A DNA stretch of 34,308 bases from a bacterium (GTDB lineage: Bacteria > Electryoneota > B3-LCP): positions 1 to 34,308 of the forward strand of contig JAHJDJ010000087.1 of NCBI GenBank assembly GCA_018812585.1, given 5' to 3'. Shown here piece by piece: positions 26,306-34,308 of the stretch. The position numbers and the translations under genes were made by a program. The notes beneath the pieces were generated by a model. The model had not been told where the DNA came from, did no database searches, and saw only the letters and a program-made list of their open reading frames with translations. Positions within the stretch are counted from its first letter, which is position 1, and each line of letters opens with the position of its first letter.

Positions 26306-29300
26306 TTATTTGACTAACAGCAATTTTTGAACGTGACTCTGTCCCTGATAGTCTAAACGAGCAAAGTAAATCCCGGATCCCCAGTCAGAAGCATCTACGT
26401 TGAGGCTGTAATATCCCGGTTGCAACTGACCACTCTGCAGATCATCGACGAGCTGACCCCGCACGTTGAAGACATTCAGCTCGACAACTCCAGAAATGGG
26501 TATCGTAAAATTCAGCGTTGTGCTTGGATTGAACGGATTGGGATATGCTGGATTAAACACAAAATCTGTCGGGATGATTCTGTGTTGCGCGGTTGGTGGC
26601 AACTGTCTGATGCCTGTGATCTCCGGCGGATCAGGTGTAAATTTGACTGCCAGGCTGTCCCGCAAGCCTGAGGCGGTGATCGGTGTGTTATTGTTGAAAC
26701 AGAGCGAAATAGCGTCAGTCTGAGAGACGGATTCTATCCCTGCTGTGGTGAAAAGTATTCCGAACATGTGCAGGGACTTATAGTAAAACAGAATCTCCCC
26801 ATCGCCTGTCGCTGTGACTTCCACCGCCGGATCGCATAATACAATCTGGAAGGTTTCTTTTGTGGCAGCATTGGCGTGATGCGAAAGATAATTGTATTCG
26901 ATGTAATAGCAGCCGCTATTCTCATCGTAGTAGTGGAGAATTCGACCCTCTTCGTTATCTGTGTTCCAGAGATCATCCCATAATGCAGCAATCATTCCCG
27001 CGACATCGTCGAAGTGCGGCAGATCATAATTAATGGGTGAAACAGTTGAAACAGAACCTGGCTGCACCCAGCCATCCGCAGAAACCGTCATCTCTTCGAA
27101 GTTCTGCCCCCAATATGTAAACGTGAAGGGAAGATCAACGTTAATTAACTGGTCACTGTTTGAAAACGGTAGTACTTGACCAGGACCGCCGGAATCAGGA
27201 TCGAGTTCGAACCAGACAAAATCTGGCGCCTCAGAGAAAAGGTAATCACTCGATTCGTAGGCGTAGTAATCGAAGTTCAAACTTGCAGTAGGATCGACTT
27301 CACCATATTCGTCGACTTCAAAGGTAAATTCCTCACTGTCTTCAAAAGTGTAGGTAGCCTGGTTAGAAACGACGGTTACTTCAAAGGTTACTTCATGCAA
27401 AGTGGGAGTATAAGGACTGACCGCAATCACAAACGGTGACGATCCGCTGAATACCATGCTTCCTATCCCGACACTGCCCAGCGGAGCGCTCCCTTCCAGA
27501 ATTTCGATGTATTCGTCGTCAGTTGACAACTCCAGCGTGGCATCGTCCATTGCAGATGTGCCGTCGTTCCTGAGGCTGAATGATAGGTTTGCGGTTTCGC
27601 CGCGATCCAGCCTGTCATTGCCTGTTGGATCCGGATCGAAAGAGAGCACCGTCATGTCCGGCGTCAACAGTGGCAGGATGATAATTGAAGTCCAGGAGGA
27701 ATCCGCCGCGTCGGTAATATCGAGTTGAATCTCAATTTCATCTCCGATGATATAAGGTTCTGCAGCCACGCTTAGAGCATAATTCGGGATGCTGGTTGCG
27801 GTTGCGCTCTGCGCGATATCCCCGAAGGATGCTTCACCTTGAGTGATTGTGACTTCTGGATGTGATGAGGACATGACAGCATGGACGTCCAAAGCGGAAA
27901 GAACACCGTAATTCTTCAGGACTTCTACCCATTCCACATCTTCGCCCGGTGATAAACCTCCATCATTATTGCCGACTTGAGAATCATCGATGATATAATC
28001 GTAATGCAATACGTATTGTGATGCGGTGATGATCAGCATGCTGTCTACGAATGCCGCCTTATTGTGTGCAGTTGCTGTGACGTAAACATAACCCGGAAGT
28101 TGAGTTGCCTGCGACGTCAAAGTTACAGTGCCATCCGGGCCGGTCAGATCGGCGGTCTGAAAATCATCAGGAGCATACAAACACACCTGAGCGCCCTCGA
28201 ACGGAAAACCATATTGATCTGTCACCGTGATAGTGATAGATTGGCTGCCATTCAATACCGTTATTGGTGGATCTGCAGAAAGCGGCTCTGGAATAGCGCT
28301 GTAAGGTGCAAGCTCCGGATCCGAGATCGTATGGTATTGATTAAAAGCGACGCGCACAATCTCTTCAATATTTGGATCCTGGATAAAATAATCGTCGAAG
28401 TAGTCATACATCGCCATTTTACCGGCAATCAACGCCGTGCTGGTGCGCGGTTCACCCTCTTCAAAGAGTGATTGGTAAAGCCCCAGATCCAGTTCATTAT
28501 TGAAAAAGGTGTGTGTATTCCAAGTGGGGCCGACGAAAGTAATGGCGCCTTTCTGGTTATTGACCGTTCCTTGCAGCATCCACGCTTCCCCAAAACACTC
28601 GTCTGGTTCGACAAATAGCGTCACACCACATCCGATTCCGGTCACGGTCGGCAGCATGAACGTATTCTGTATCTCGTAAACCATATCGATGTAAAAATTC
28701 AGTCCAGCCCAGCCCATGGTCCAACCAGAGCCGCGATAATTCAAAAAACTTCGGCCTTCAGTCATCCATTGCACTAACTGGTAAGGATTGGTCATACTGA
28801 AGAGCGTATCCACCTGCGAAATCCCCGCATTGTACATCATCTGCTGCGTCTGCAGCTTCGTCTCTCGCATCGAGGGATCACCCTGGTAGTAATAGATATC
28901 CTGAGCGGTCACAACGGCATGCTCGTACCAATCAGTTAGCGTCAGATTGGGTGTCATCTCGTATGTTTTAATCTTTTCGGACATGTAGATGTATTCGTAC
29001 TCAGTATTGACAATCCACCGCCCCATGATAATGTCCGGAAAGAAATCATCACCATCCACACACACAAACCAGTTTTCGTCAGAATACCAGCCAGGCACAG
29101 AAGCAGTGCTGAAAATTGTCGTGGGATCATCCGTAAAATCCATGTGTACTGGCAGGACGGTTTCGTCACCCGCAAGAAGGACAAAATCAGGAGGATTCAC
29201 CCAAGTCTCGTATGCCTGCTGAATGTAGTTCTTCAAACCGATGTCATTGGTGGACGATATACCGATATCCGAAAGTGTGGAAACGGTCACCTCGATGCCT

Positions 29301-29896
29301 TTACGACGCTTCCATTCCACGTAATTTGAAATGTTCCCTTCAGCAAAATCAGGGCAGATCACTAAAAGATGTTCCTGATCAAAATCATCGATGCCATTCG
29401 TTGCAGCTGGATTGACCGTTAAAGCATCGAAGAGTTTACGCAGTGATTTAACTGACTTCGGAGCAGCCACCTCATTGATCCCAGATCCAGAAGCAGAAAT
29501 CTGTACTTTCACATTGTTGATCGGCTCATACTGTGACGCCCGATAAATCGATGGACGAATATTCAACGTTGCCAATCGAACGCCGCGCAAAATAACCGGT
29601 TTCCCAAGGTTCACTTCAACCAGCGGCGAAGCGTCGATTACGTCAATCTTCGCAGCCCCATGTTCAGGCAGGACGATCCAGGTGGAAAACACCTCATCAC
29701 CCGTGCATTCTGACTGTTTATTCCAAAAAGAGCTGAAGTCGAAAGCTGCTGTCAGTCCAAAAGGTGTGTCAGCTATGATATCGATGCCTGCCTTGTGTTC
29801 AGGAATAGAGATGGGAAGTACGACAGTTGCAAAGGCTGGGCTCGTTGCTAACAACAGTAAACCTATTGCGTATTTTCCGAATTTCAGCGCAGTCAT
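26306..29896 (-). CDS. C25 (gingipain-like) family protein with T9SS C-terminal sorting domain; catalytic His replaced
   Basis: The start is set at MTALKFGKYAIGLLLL (29896), which gives a signal peptide ending SPAFA and a GGAGA ribosome site; the longer frame adds 18 unlikely residues. The order is a pro-region, a C25 caspase-like region (about 175-530) with the Cys in TGIGCGVTLF (Cys423) and CFGEAWM, then Ig-like/CARDB-like beta domains, a lectin-like module and a C-terminal NPAYPNPFNPSTTLNFTIP...GIYFARLDYQG domain typical of type IX secretion (Por/FlgD-like fold). The position of the catalytic His, expected 33 residues before the Cys in gingipain, reads Ser390 in LNYRGSGW. The protein is probably surface-attached or secreted; proteolysis is uncertain. 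A -24/-12 promoter lies at 29946-29961, and the ABC exporter follows directly. Confidence 0.85.
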   Translation of the reverse strand: MTALKFGKYAIGLLLLATSPAFATVVLPISIPEHKAGIDIIADTPFGLTAAFDFSSFWNKQSECTGDEVFSTWIVLPEHGAAKIDVIDASPLVEVNLGKPVILRGVRLATLNIRPSIYRASQYEPINNVKVQISASGSGINEVAAPKSVKSLRKLFDALTVNPAATNGIDDFDQEHLLVICPDFAEGNISNYVEWKRRKGIEVTVSTLSDIGISSTNDIGLKNYIQQAYETWVNPPDFVLLAGDETVLPVHMDFTDDPTTIFSTASVPGWYSDENWFVCVDGDDFFPDIIMGRWIVNTEYEYIYMSEKIKTYEMTPNLTLTDWYEHAVVTAQDIYYYQGDPSMRETKLQTQQMMYNAGISQVDTLFSMTNPYQLVQWMTEGRSFLNYRGSGWTMGWAGLNFYIDMVYEIQNTFMLPTVTGIGCGVTLFVEPDECFGEAWMLQGTVNNQKGAITFVGPTWNTHTFFNNELDLGLYQSLFEEGEPRTSTALIAGKMAMYDYFDDYFIQDPNIEEIVRVAFNQYHTISDPELAPYSAIPEPLSADPPITVLNGSQSITITVTDQYGFPFEGAQVCLYAPDDFQTADLTGPDGTVTLTSQATQLPGYVYVTATAHNKAAFVDSMLIITASQYVLHYDYIIDDSQVGNNDGGLSPGEDVEWVEVLKNYGVLSALDVHAVMSSSHPEVTITQGEASFGDIAQSATATSIPNYALSVAAEPYIIGDEIEIQLDITDAADSSWTSIIILPLLTPDMTVLSFDPDPTGNDRLDRGETANLSFSLRNDGTSAMDDATLELSTDDEYIEILEGSAPLGSVGIGSMVFSGSSPFVIAVSPYTPTLHEVTFEVTVVSNQATYTFEDSEEFTFEVDEYGEVDPTASLNFDYYAYESSDYLFSEAPDFVWFELDPDSGGPGQVLPFSNSDQLINVDLPFTFTYWGQNFEEMTVSADGWVQPGSVSTVSPINYDLPHFDDVAGMIAALWDDLWNTDNEEGRILHYYDENSGCYYIEYNYLSHHANAATKETFQIVLCDPAVEVTATGDGEILFYYKSLHMFGILFTTAGIESVSQTDAISLCFNNNTPITASGLRDSLAVKFTPDPPEITGIRQLPPTAQHRIIPTDFVFNPAYPNPFNPSTTLNFTIPISGVVELNVFNVRGQLVDDLQSGQLQPGYYSLNVDASDWGSGIYFARLDYQGQSHVQKLLLVK

Positions 29897-29945
29897 GGAG
29901 TCTCCGGTAAATTCTGTTATATCTGCATGTGCATGATAATTTAAA

Positions 29946-29961
29946 AGCAAAAATGCTGCCA
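29946..29961 (-). promoter_or_regulatory. Sigma-54 (-24/-12) promoter of the C25/T9SS gene
   Basis: Minus-strand TGGCAGCATTTTTGCT keeps TGGCA and TTGCT with exact spacing; two consensus positions differ (CG to GC). A start near 29935 gives a ~40-base leader. Confidence 0.65.
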
Positions 29962-30016
29962 GAAAAGTGCAATTGATTGCATTTTGTATAAAGTTAATAA
30001 TGGACGGTAAGGGAGG

Positions 30017-30469
30017 CTAAATTGGATCGGGCTTGGAGTCGCGGAAAATCAATTTGGAACAAATGAAGTAGTTCGCCAGAGCGCCCAGTATGATCCCAAT
30101 TAAATAAGCAAGTTTGTCCCAGAGATGAAAGGATCGCGTCAGGATGTAGAGGGTTAATAACTGGGCGAGCATCGCAACCAGGCCGCTGGAAAGATGGAAA
30201 GCAAAACAACGCTGAAACCAGACCTTCCAACTCTTCACGGCACGGTCACGAAAAGTCCAGCGCTCATTCAAAACAAAGTTGTTGATGATGGACAGCTCAA
30301 TAGCGATAGCCCCGGCGAGCATGTCATAAAGACCGACCACGTCGTACAGTAAGGCGTAAAACCCCATGTTCACGACAACGCCAATTCCTCCGACTATCCC
30401 AAATCGGAAAAAGCGCTTAGAATGCTGCTTGAACCAGATCTTGCTGGCGATCTTTGTATCTTCTGACAT
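30017..30469 (-). CDS. GtrA-family membrane protein
   Basis: The start is set at MSEDTKIASK (30469); the longer frame to 30628 reads through the terminator hairpin and is not plausible. The 150-residue protein has four membrane helices (about FFRFGIVGGIGVVVNMGFYALL, MLAGAIAIELSIINNFVLN, GLVAMLAQLLTLYILT, KLAYLIGIILGALANYFIC) and the family motif NFVLNERWTFRDR. GtrA proteins are thought to help flip polyprenyl-linked sugars for surface polysaccharides. No ribosome site is evident. It stands alone after the terminator of the TPR gene; no glycosyltransferase is adjacent. Confidence 0.8.
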   Translation of the reverse strand: MSEDTKIASKIWFKQHSKRFFRFGIVGGIGVVVNMGFYALLYDVVGLYDMLAGAIAIELSIINNFVLNERWTFRDRAVKSWKVWFQRCFAFHLSSGLVAMLAQLLTLYILTRSFHLWDKLAYLIGIILGALANYFICSKLIFRDSKPDPI

Positions 30470-30530
30470 GTCGAATTGAAGGTTAGAGACGAAATTTAAA
30501 GTTAAGCATTTTTTCGATGAAATCCAAACA

Positions 30531-30566
30531 GAAAAATAAGAACCCCCACCGAGCTTCGGTGGGGGT
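30531..30566 (-). terminator. Intrinsic terminator after the TPR gene
   Basis: Perfect 11-base arms (30542-30552 and 30556-30566) with a three-base loop, followed on the minus strand by TTCTTATTTTTC. Confidence 0.85.
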
Positions 30567-30572
30567 AGACAA

Positions 30573-30644
30573 GCGGAACTAATAACCGGGGGCAGACTGC
30601 GACCGTCCCAACTATCTTTACGGCGCACCGGTCAGTCGTTCCGC
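30573..30644 (-). ncRNA. Structured 3' region / candidate small RNA of the TPR transcript
   Basis: Directly after the TPR stop (30652) the minus strand can fold into a 7-pair outer stem (30638-30644 with 30573-30579) enclosing, without a gap on one side, a 5-pair stem (30633-30637 with 30595-30599) and a 4-pair extension (30629-30632 with 30602-30605). A strong terminator follows seven bases later. The arrangement resembles an sRNA processed from a 3' end. No known RNA family was recognised. Confidence 0.35.
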
Positions 30645-30651
30645 AATGCAA

Positions 30652-32199
30652 TTAATGTAATGAAAGAATCTGTTCCTCGCGAATCGATTTTAAAAGAGCC
30701 TTTGCTTCCGTGCGGGGCATCCAATTTTCATCCGCGTCGTAGGATGAGGCTAAGAACTGTTCCAGAGTTCTGACAGCTTCATCATGCATCCCTGCCGCTT
30801 CTTCTGCTTTCGCTTTCAAAATCTGTAAATTGGGATGCTGCGGATTATATTGCATCAGATGATCAGCCAGATCGATAGACTTCTGAAAATTGCCTTTATC
30901 GAAATGTATTTTTGCCATTACGTACCAGATATCCATCTTCGATTCAAACATAACCACATCATCCAGCAAATCATCAAGAATGGTCAATGCAGGTTCGTAT
31001 TCGTGAATTTGCCGCAGCTTGTAAACCTGCAGAGATTTTTTTATGAGACTCAATTTATTGCAGGTTTCGCATTCCGTGGCGTACTTGGCAAGGACTTCAT
31101 CTGTGATGTCGATGGTATCCTGTGCCATCTTATAGATCGTCTTACGGATATCTTCTTCGTTTTCACTGATTAATTCATCGATCTTCTCGCGTTGATTCAG
31201 TTCGCAGTACAGTGATGCAAGACTGACACGCAGGTCTGAATCGTATTTTCCGTAAAGCAGTTTTGCCTGACTGATTAAATCGATCGCAGCTTCGTATTGC
31301 TCCTGGCATTTCAACAGCTTTGCCTCTTCCACGAGAATCTGCTGATCGTACCAACCGCCGATGGATAGCTCGCTGGCCCGGCCTAAGCTCTTTTTCGCTT
31401 CGTGCAATTTTCCCTGACTGCGCTGTGCCTTTGCCAAATGCACGAAGATAACGCTGCCTAAATTATTCGGTTCAGTGCCTAAGTTGGGTTTCACAGCTAA
31501 AGCGCGTCGGAAATGATCGATGGCGTCCTGGTAGCGGCCCACCATGATATAGATTTCACCTAATGAATCATGCGGATTGGCTTGATCCGGCGCAATAAAG
31601 ACATACTTCTTAAGGTACTTAATCGCATTTTCAAAGTCTCCCATCTGTGCGTGCAGATAACCGAGACTATTATAACTTAAAGCGTGATTCGGATTCAGCT
31701 TTAAAATAATATTGAATTCAGCAATGGCTTCTTGCAGTTCACCGCGTTGCCAGTGTTGGTTTGCTTTATAAAGGTGGGGTTCTACTTCACCTGGATACCG
31801 TTCCAGCATCAGTTCAAGCAGCGCCTCAAACTGGTCGCTGTCGCCTCGAAACTCTGCTGTAAGAAGCTGTACGTTTAAACGTTCTCGCTCGGGTAAATCC
31901 TGCGACAGCTTATAAGCCTGTTTCGCAGCCATTTTGCCCTCTTCGGAACGTCCCATCGTGTAATAATATTTGCTGAGGTATGCCCAGGCGGAAGCAAAGG
32001 AACTGTCTATCTGAACAGCCGCTTCGAAGTTCTCCAGCGCTTCTGAATTATAAAGCCGTTCAGCGGCTTCTTTTCCGGCGATGAAGTAGTTGTAGGCTTG
32101 GTCTGAGGAAGTTGTGTAAAGTCGATCAGAACGCAAGGATACTGCCACCGAGATGATGGCCGCAACAGCGATGAGGGGAAGTATCCATTTGATCTTCAT
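30652..32199 (-). CDS. Membrane-anchored tetratricopeptide-repeat protein
   Basis: A 515-residue protein with an N-terminal signal-anchor (WILPLIAVAAIISVAVSL, ~5-22) and many TPR units. The clearest are EAIAEFNIILKLNPNHALSY, NAIKYLKKYVFIAPDQANPH and DAIDHFRRALAVKPN (about 155-240), with further units to the C-terminus (FQKSIDLADHLMQYNPQHPN). A CETC motif lies near residue 375. TPR arrays are scaffolds for protein contacts; no enzyme domain is seen. It is preceded by a -24/-12 promoter and followed by a terminator, so it is a single-gene unit directly downstream of an NtrC-type activator that may control it. Confidence 0.85.
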   Translation of the reverse strand: MKIKWILPLIAVAAIISVAVSLRSDRLYTTSSDQAYNYFIAGKEAAERLYNSEALENFEAAVQIDSSFASAWAYLSKYYYTMGRSEEGKMAAKQAYKLSQDLPERERLNVQLLTAEFRGDSDQFEALLELMLERYPGEVEPHLYKANQHWQRGELQEAIAEFNIILKLNPNHALSYNSLGYLHAQMGDFENAIKYLKKYVFIAPDQANPHDSLGEIYIMVGRYQDAIDHFRRALAVKPNLGTEPNNLGSVIFVHLAKAQRSQGKLHEAKKSLGRASELSIGGWYDQQILVEEAKLLKCQEQYEAAIDLISQAKLLYGKYDSDLRVSLASLYCELNQREKIDELISENEEDIRKTIYKMAQDTIDITDEVLAKYATECETCNKLSLIKKSLQVYKLRQIHEYEPALTILDDLLDDVVMFESKMDIWYVMAKIHFDKGNFQKSIDLADHLMQYNPQHPNLQILKAKAEEAAGMHDEAVRTLEQFLASSYDADENWMPRTEAKALLKSIREEQILSLH

Positions 32200-32232
32200 G
32201 GTGTGCTCAAGGTTATGTCTTCAGATGTTTAA

Positions 32233-32248
32233 TGCAAGAATAGGGCCA
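32233..32248 (-). promoter_or_regulatory. Sigma-54 (-24/-12) promoter of the TPR gene
   Basis: Minus-strand TGGCCCTATTCTTGCA has intact TGGC and TTGCA elements with exact spacing (two consensus positions differ). A start near 32222 gives a short ~22-base leader. Confidence 0.65.
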
Positions 32249-32278
32249 CACAAATTTTTTACTTATCATTAATTATTG

Positions 32279-32295
32279 ACCGATCTGACATCGGT
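32279..32295. promoter_or_regulatory. Palindrome upstream of the TPR promoter
   Basis: ACCGAT-CTGAC-ATCGGT, a perfect 6-base inverted repeat with a five-base spacer, about 31 bases upstream of the -24 box. It is a candidate operator for the adjacent NtrC-type regulator, though closer than usual for an enhancer. Confidence 0.35.
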
Positions 32296-32364
32296 TCGTT
32301 TCATTTCAAATCGCTACAAAATTGTGCCTGAGAGTAGCGTATGAAAACCATTCGCGAGATATCT

Positions 32365-33720
32365 TTACTCCGGAGCCAGATCGTACTGCTCGATTTTTCG
32401 ATCCAAGGTAGTTCTAGCGATATTTAACACCTCGCAAGTGCGCTTCTTATTCCAATTGTTGTGCCCCAGCACTTTCTGGATGTAGTCTCGTTCTGCTTCT
32501 GCTAAAGTGCGGAAAGGAACCGTGTCATCCGCATCAATCGCTGTTTCAGACGTCGTCACCGCACTGCTTTCCAGCGCATCGGGCAGCAGTATTTCACCGT
32601 GGTTTAAAACCACCGCTCTGCGCAGGACGTTTTCCAGTTCGCGCACATTACCTTTCCACTCTCTGTGCATCAGCATTTCGATGACCTGAGGCGATACCTT
32701 CCGGATCTGCTTGCTTAAATCTCTGTTGATCTTTTCTATCAAATAATCGGTCAATAGCGGTATATCTTCCATGCGTTCGCTTAAGGGCGGAACGGTAACT
32801 TCTACAACCTTCAAACGGTAATAAAGGTCTTCACGGAATTCGTTCTCTTCCAGCATCCGTTCCAAGTCTTTGTGCGTGGCAGCAATGACGCGTGCTTCCG
32901 TTCGCAGTGTCTGTGATCCACCTACCCGCTCAAAAGTTCTCTCCTGCATGACACGCAGCAGTTTAGTCTGCAACTGCAGGGGCATATCCCCGATTTCGTC
33001 GAGGAATATAGTTCCTTTACCGGCAATCTCAAATTTGCCCTTACACTGCGATATAGCGCCCGTAAAAGATCCTTTCTCATGACCGAAAAGCTCTGATTCA
33101 ATCAGGTTTTCCGGAATTGCGGTGCAATTGATGGGAATAAATGGGTAGTCACGGTACGGGCTGCTATAGTGAATCGCCTTGGCAATCAGCTCTTTTCCCG
33201 TCCCCGACTGGCCTCTCACCAATACCGTAATCCTCGAAGTAGACACCGCGCCGATGATCTTGAAAACTTCGATCATACCGGCAGATTTGCCAATAATATT
33301 ATCCATCTGATAATCTTTACCGACCGTGTCAACCAGACCATCTAACCGGCGCACCATATCCTGGCTTTCCAGCGCCCTCTTTATAGTAATTTCCAGATCG
33401 TTTAAGTCGATGGGTTTGCGCACATATTCATAAGCGCCGTTTTGTATCGCCTTGACGGTCGTCTGCATATCATCGTAAGCCGTGATCATAATAATTTGCA
33501 GATCCTTCTGAACCTGCTTTGCCTTTTCTAAGAATTCAAGACCGTCCATCTTAGGCATGCGAATGTCGCTGATGACCAGATCCAATTGGTTCTCGTGAAC
33601 CTTTTTCAGGGCTTCTTCACCGTCGGCTGCTTCGACAAAATGCCATTCGTCGCTGCCTAAATTCAGGATTATAGATTCACGACTGGAAATATCATCATCA
33701 ACAATAAGGATGCGCTTCAT
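32365..33720 (-). CDS. NtrC-family sigma-54-dependent response regulator
   Basis: A 451-residue activator: receiver with DDD near residues 8-10, phospho-acceptor Asp52 in SDIRMPKMDG and Lys102 in RKPID; AAA+ core with Walker A GQSGTGKE (170-177), sigma-54 loop GSFTGA (217-222, a known variant of GAFTGA) and Walker B IFLDEIGD; C-terminal Fis-type helix-turn-helix (RTCEVLNIARTTLDRKIEQY). It starts three bases after the stop of a histidine kinase gene, so the pair forms a two-component system of the HydG/ZraR/AtoC type. Likely targets include the TPR gene next door with its -24/-12 promoter. The sensed signal is unknown. Confidence 0.92.
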   Translation of the reverse strand: MKRILIVDDDISSRESIILNLGSDEWHFVEAADGEEALKKVHENQLDLVISDIRMPKMDGLEFLEKAKQVQKDLQIIMITAYDDMQTTVKAIQNGAYEYVRKPIDLNDLEITIKRALESQDMVRRLDGLVDTVGKDYQMDNIIGKSAGMIEVFKIIGAVSTSRITVLVRGQSGTGKELIAKAIHYSSPYRDYPFIPINCTAIPENLIESELFGHEKGSFTGAISQCKGKFEIAGKGTIFLDEIGDMPLQLQTKLLRVMQERTFERVGGSQTLRTEARVIAATHKDLERMLEENEFREDLYYRLKVVEVTVPPLSERMEDIPLLTDYLIEKINRDLSKQIRKVSPQVIEMLMHREWKGNVRELENVLRRAVVLNHGEILLPDALESSAVTTSETAIDADDTVPFRTLAEAERDYIQKVLGHNNWNKKRTCEVLNIARTTLDRKIEQYDLAPE

Positions 33721-33723
33721 GTG

Positions 33724-34308
33724 TTACTCCACTTTATGTTTTGGCGCTTTCTGAAGTGTCAGGATGAAGGAAGTGCCCTCACCTTCGGAAGATTCGACCT
33801 CTACGTCGCCGCCCATCTCTTGTATGAATTTTCGCACGTTTGCCAAGCCCAGACCGGTGCCGTCAGCTTTGGTTGTAAAGAATGGATTCCAGATTGAATT
33901 AAGGACATCAGATGAAATTCCCGGTCCATTGTCATTGAACAGCAGATCTACGTGGGTTGAACTGGTGCGGCATGAAATAGTCAATTCCCCATCAGTTCCC
34001 ATCGCTTCTGCCGCATTCGCGATGAGGTTTTTTATCACCTGGTGCAATTTATCCTTATCCGCTTTGACTTCAGGCAGATCCGGTGGCAGATTCAGGGTCA
34101 CACGATGATTCATTTTCTGCAAACCGGGTGCCATAACCTCTAAAGTCTGCATGATAATTTCTCGCGCTTGCACCGGTTCGATCTCCATCCGTGAGGGGCG
34201 TGCATAGATCAGCACGTCATGCACCACATGATCCAGATGATCGATCTCGCGCTGAATGATCCGCAGCCGCTTCTGATTGATCTCATCCAGTTGCAGGTTT
34301 CGTGCCAT
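33724..34308 (-). CDS. Sensor histidine kinase, C-terminal part (cut by the right window edge)
   Basis: The visible 194 residues comprise the end of the dimerisation helices (EIDHLDHVVHDVLIYARPSR) and a complete HATPase domain: N box HQVIKNLIANAAEAM, G1 NDNGPGI, F box WNPFFTTK and G2 GTGLGLANV. The phospho-acceptor His and any sensor domain lie beyond the edge; the ATG at the very end is probably internal. It is paired with the NtrC-type regulator three bases downstream. Confidence 0.9.
   Translation of the reverse strand: MARNLQLDEINQKRLRIIQREIDHLDHVVHDVLIYARPSRMEIEPVQAREIIMQTLEVMAPGLQKMNHRVTLNLPPDLPEVKADKDKLHQVIKNLIANAAEAMGTDGELTISCRTSSTHVDLLFNDNGPGISSDVLNSIWNPFFTTKADGTGLGLANVRKFIQEMGGDVEVESSEGEGTSFILTLQKAPKHKVE

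Noticed and set aside
28954-29415. Several short frames on both strands inside the C25 gene
   Set aside because: Shadows of a long, well-formed coding frame.
30470-30628. Extended N-terminus of the GtrA protein
   Set aside because: The extension reads through the TPR terminator hairpin and has no ribosome site; the MSEDTKIASK start gives a normal GtrA length.
32314-32329. Second -24/-12-like AGGCACAATTTTGT (minus) near the TPR gene
   Set aside because: The spacing between the two elements is one base short and the GC of the -12 box is missing.

Overview
The window most likely comes from an uncultured bacterium of the FCB (Fibrobacteres-Chlorobi-Bacteroidetes) superphylum or a neighbouring candidate phylum. 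Three things point there: a C25 (gingipain-family) protein ending in a type IX secretion (Por/T9SS) sorting domain, a sugar nucleotidyltransferase resembling the alternative bacterial GlmU family, and a type IV pilus (T4P)-like cluster whose pilins lack the usual prepilin motif. No tRNA, rRNA, CRISPR array or insertion sequence was seen.

Region 1 (about 1-13.9 kb, all minus strand) is a compact T4P-like operon. In transcription order it holds a PilR/NtrC-type sigma-54 activator, a pilin with its own sigma-54 promoter, a PilC platform protein, a PilB motor, a minor pilin-like protein, a receiver-cNMP-fold regulator, a second minor pilin-like protein, a DUF4900/PilX-like protein, a 340-base structured non-coding gap, an Ig-repeat lipoprotein, a PilT-like ATPase with an altered Asp box, and a PilM-PilN fusion. 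The fusion carries an apparent frameshift and runs off the left edge. No prepilin peptidase or PilQ secretin is in view. This is the best candidate for a little-described system.

Region 2 (14.0-20.9 kb) starts with a minus-strand tandem-ACT protein. It is divergent from a plus-strand housekeeping operon: obg, dprA, a DUF362-ferredoxin protein, a GlmU-like nucleotidyl/acyltransferase and an S41 (CtpA) protease.

Region 3 (20.9-24.5 kb, plus) is an energy-transduction cluster under a good sigma-70 promoter: ExbB, two ExbD and a TonB, then a terminator, a second closely related TonB and a third TonB-like protein with a signal sequence.

Region 4 (24.5-34.3 kb, minus) holds a two-component kinase/NtrC-type regulator pair at the right edge. 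It is followed by a TPR protein with its own sigma-54-like promoter and a structured 3' region with terminator, a GtrA-like membrane protein, and a C25/T9SS surface protein (third sigma-54-like promoter) whose stop codon abuts the start of an ABC exporter. The three -24/-12 elements sit upstream of a pilin, a TPR protein and a secreted protein. With two NtrC-type activators in the window, this suggests a sigma-54-controlled surface programme. Function calls come from motif and family recognition by eye; no search was run.
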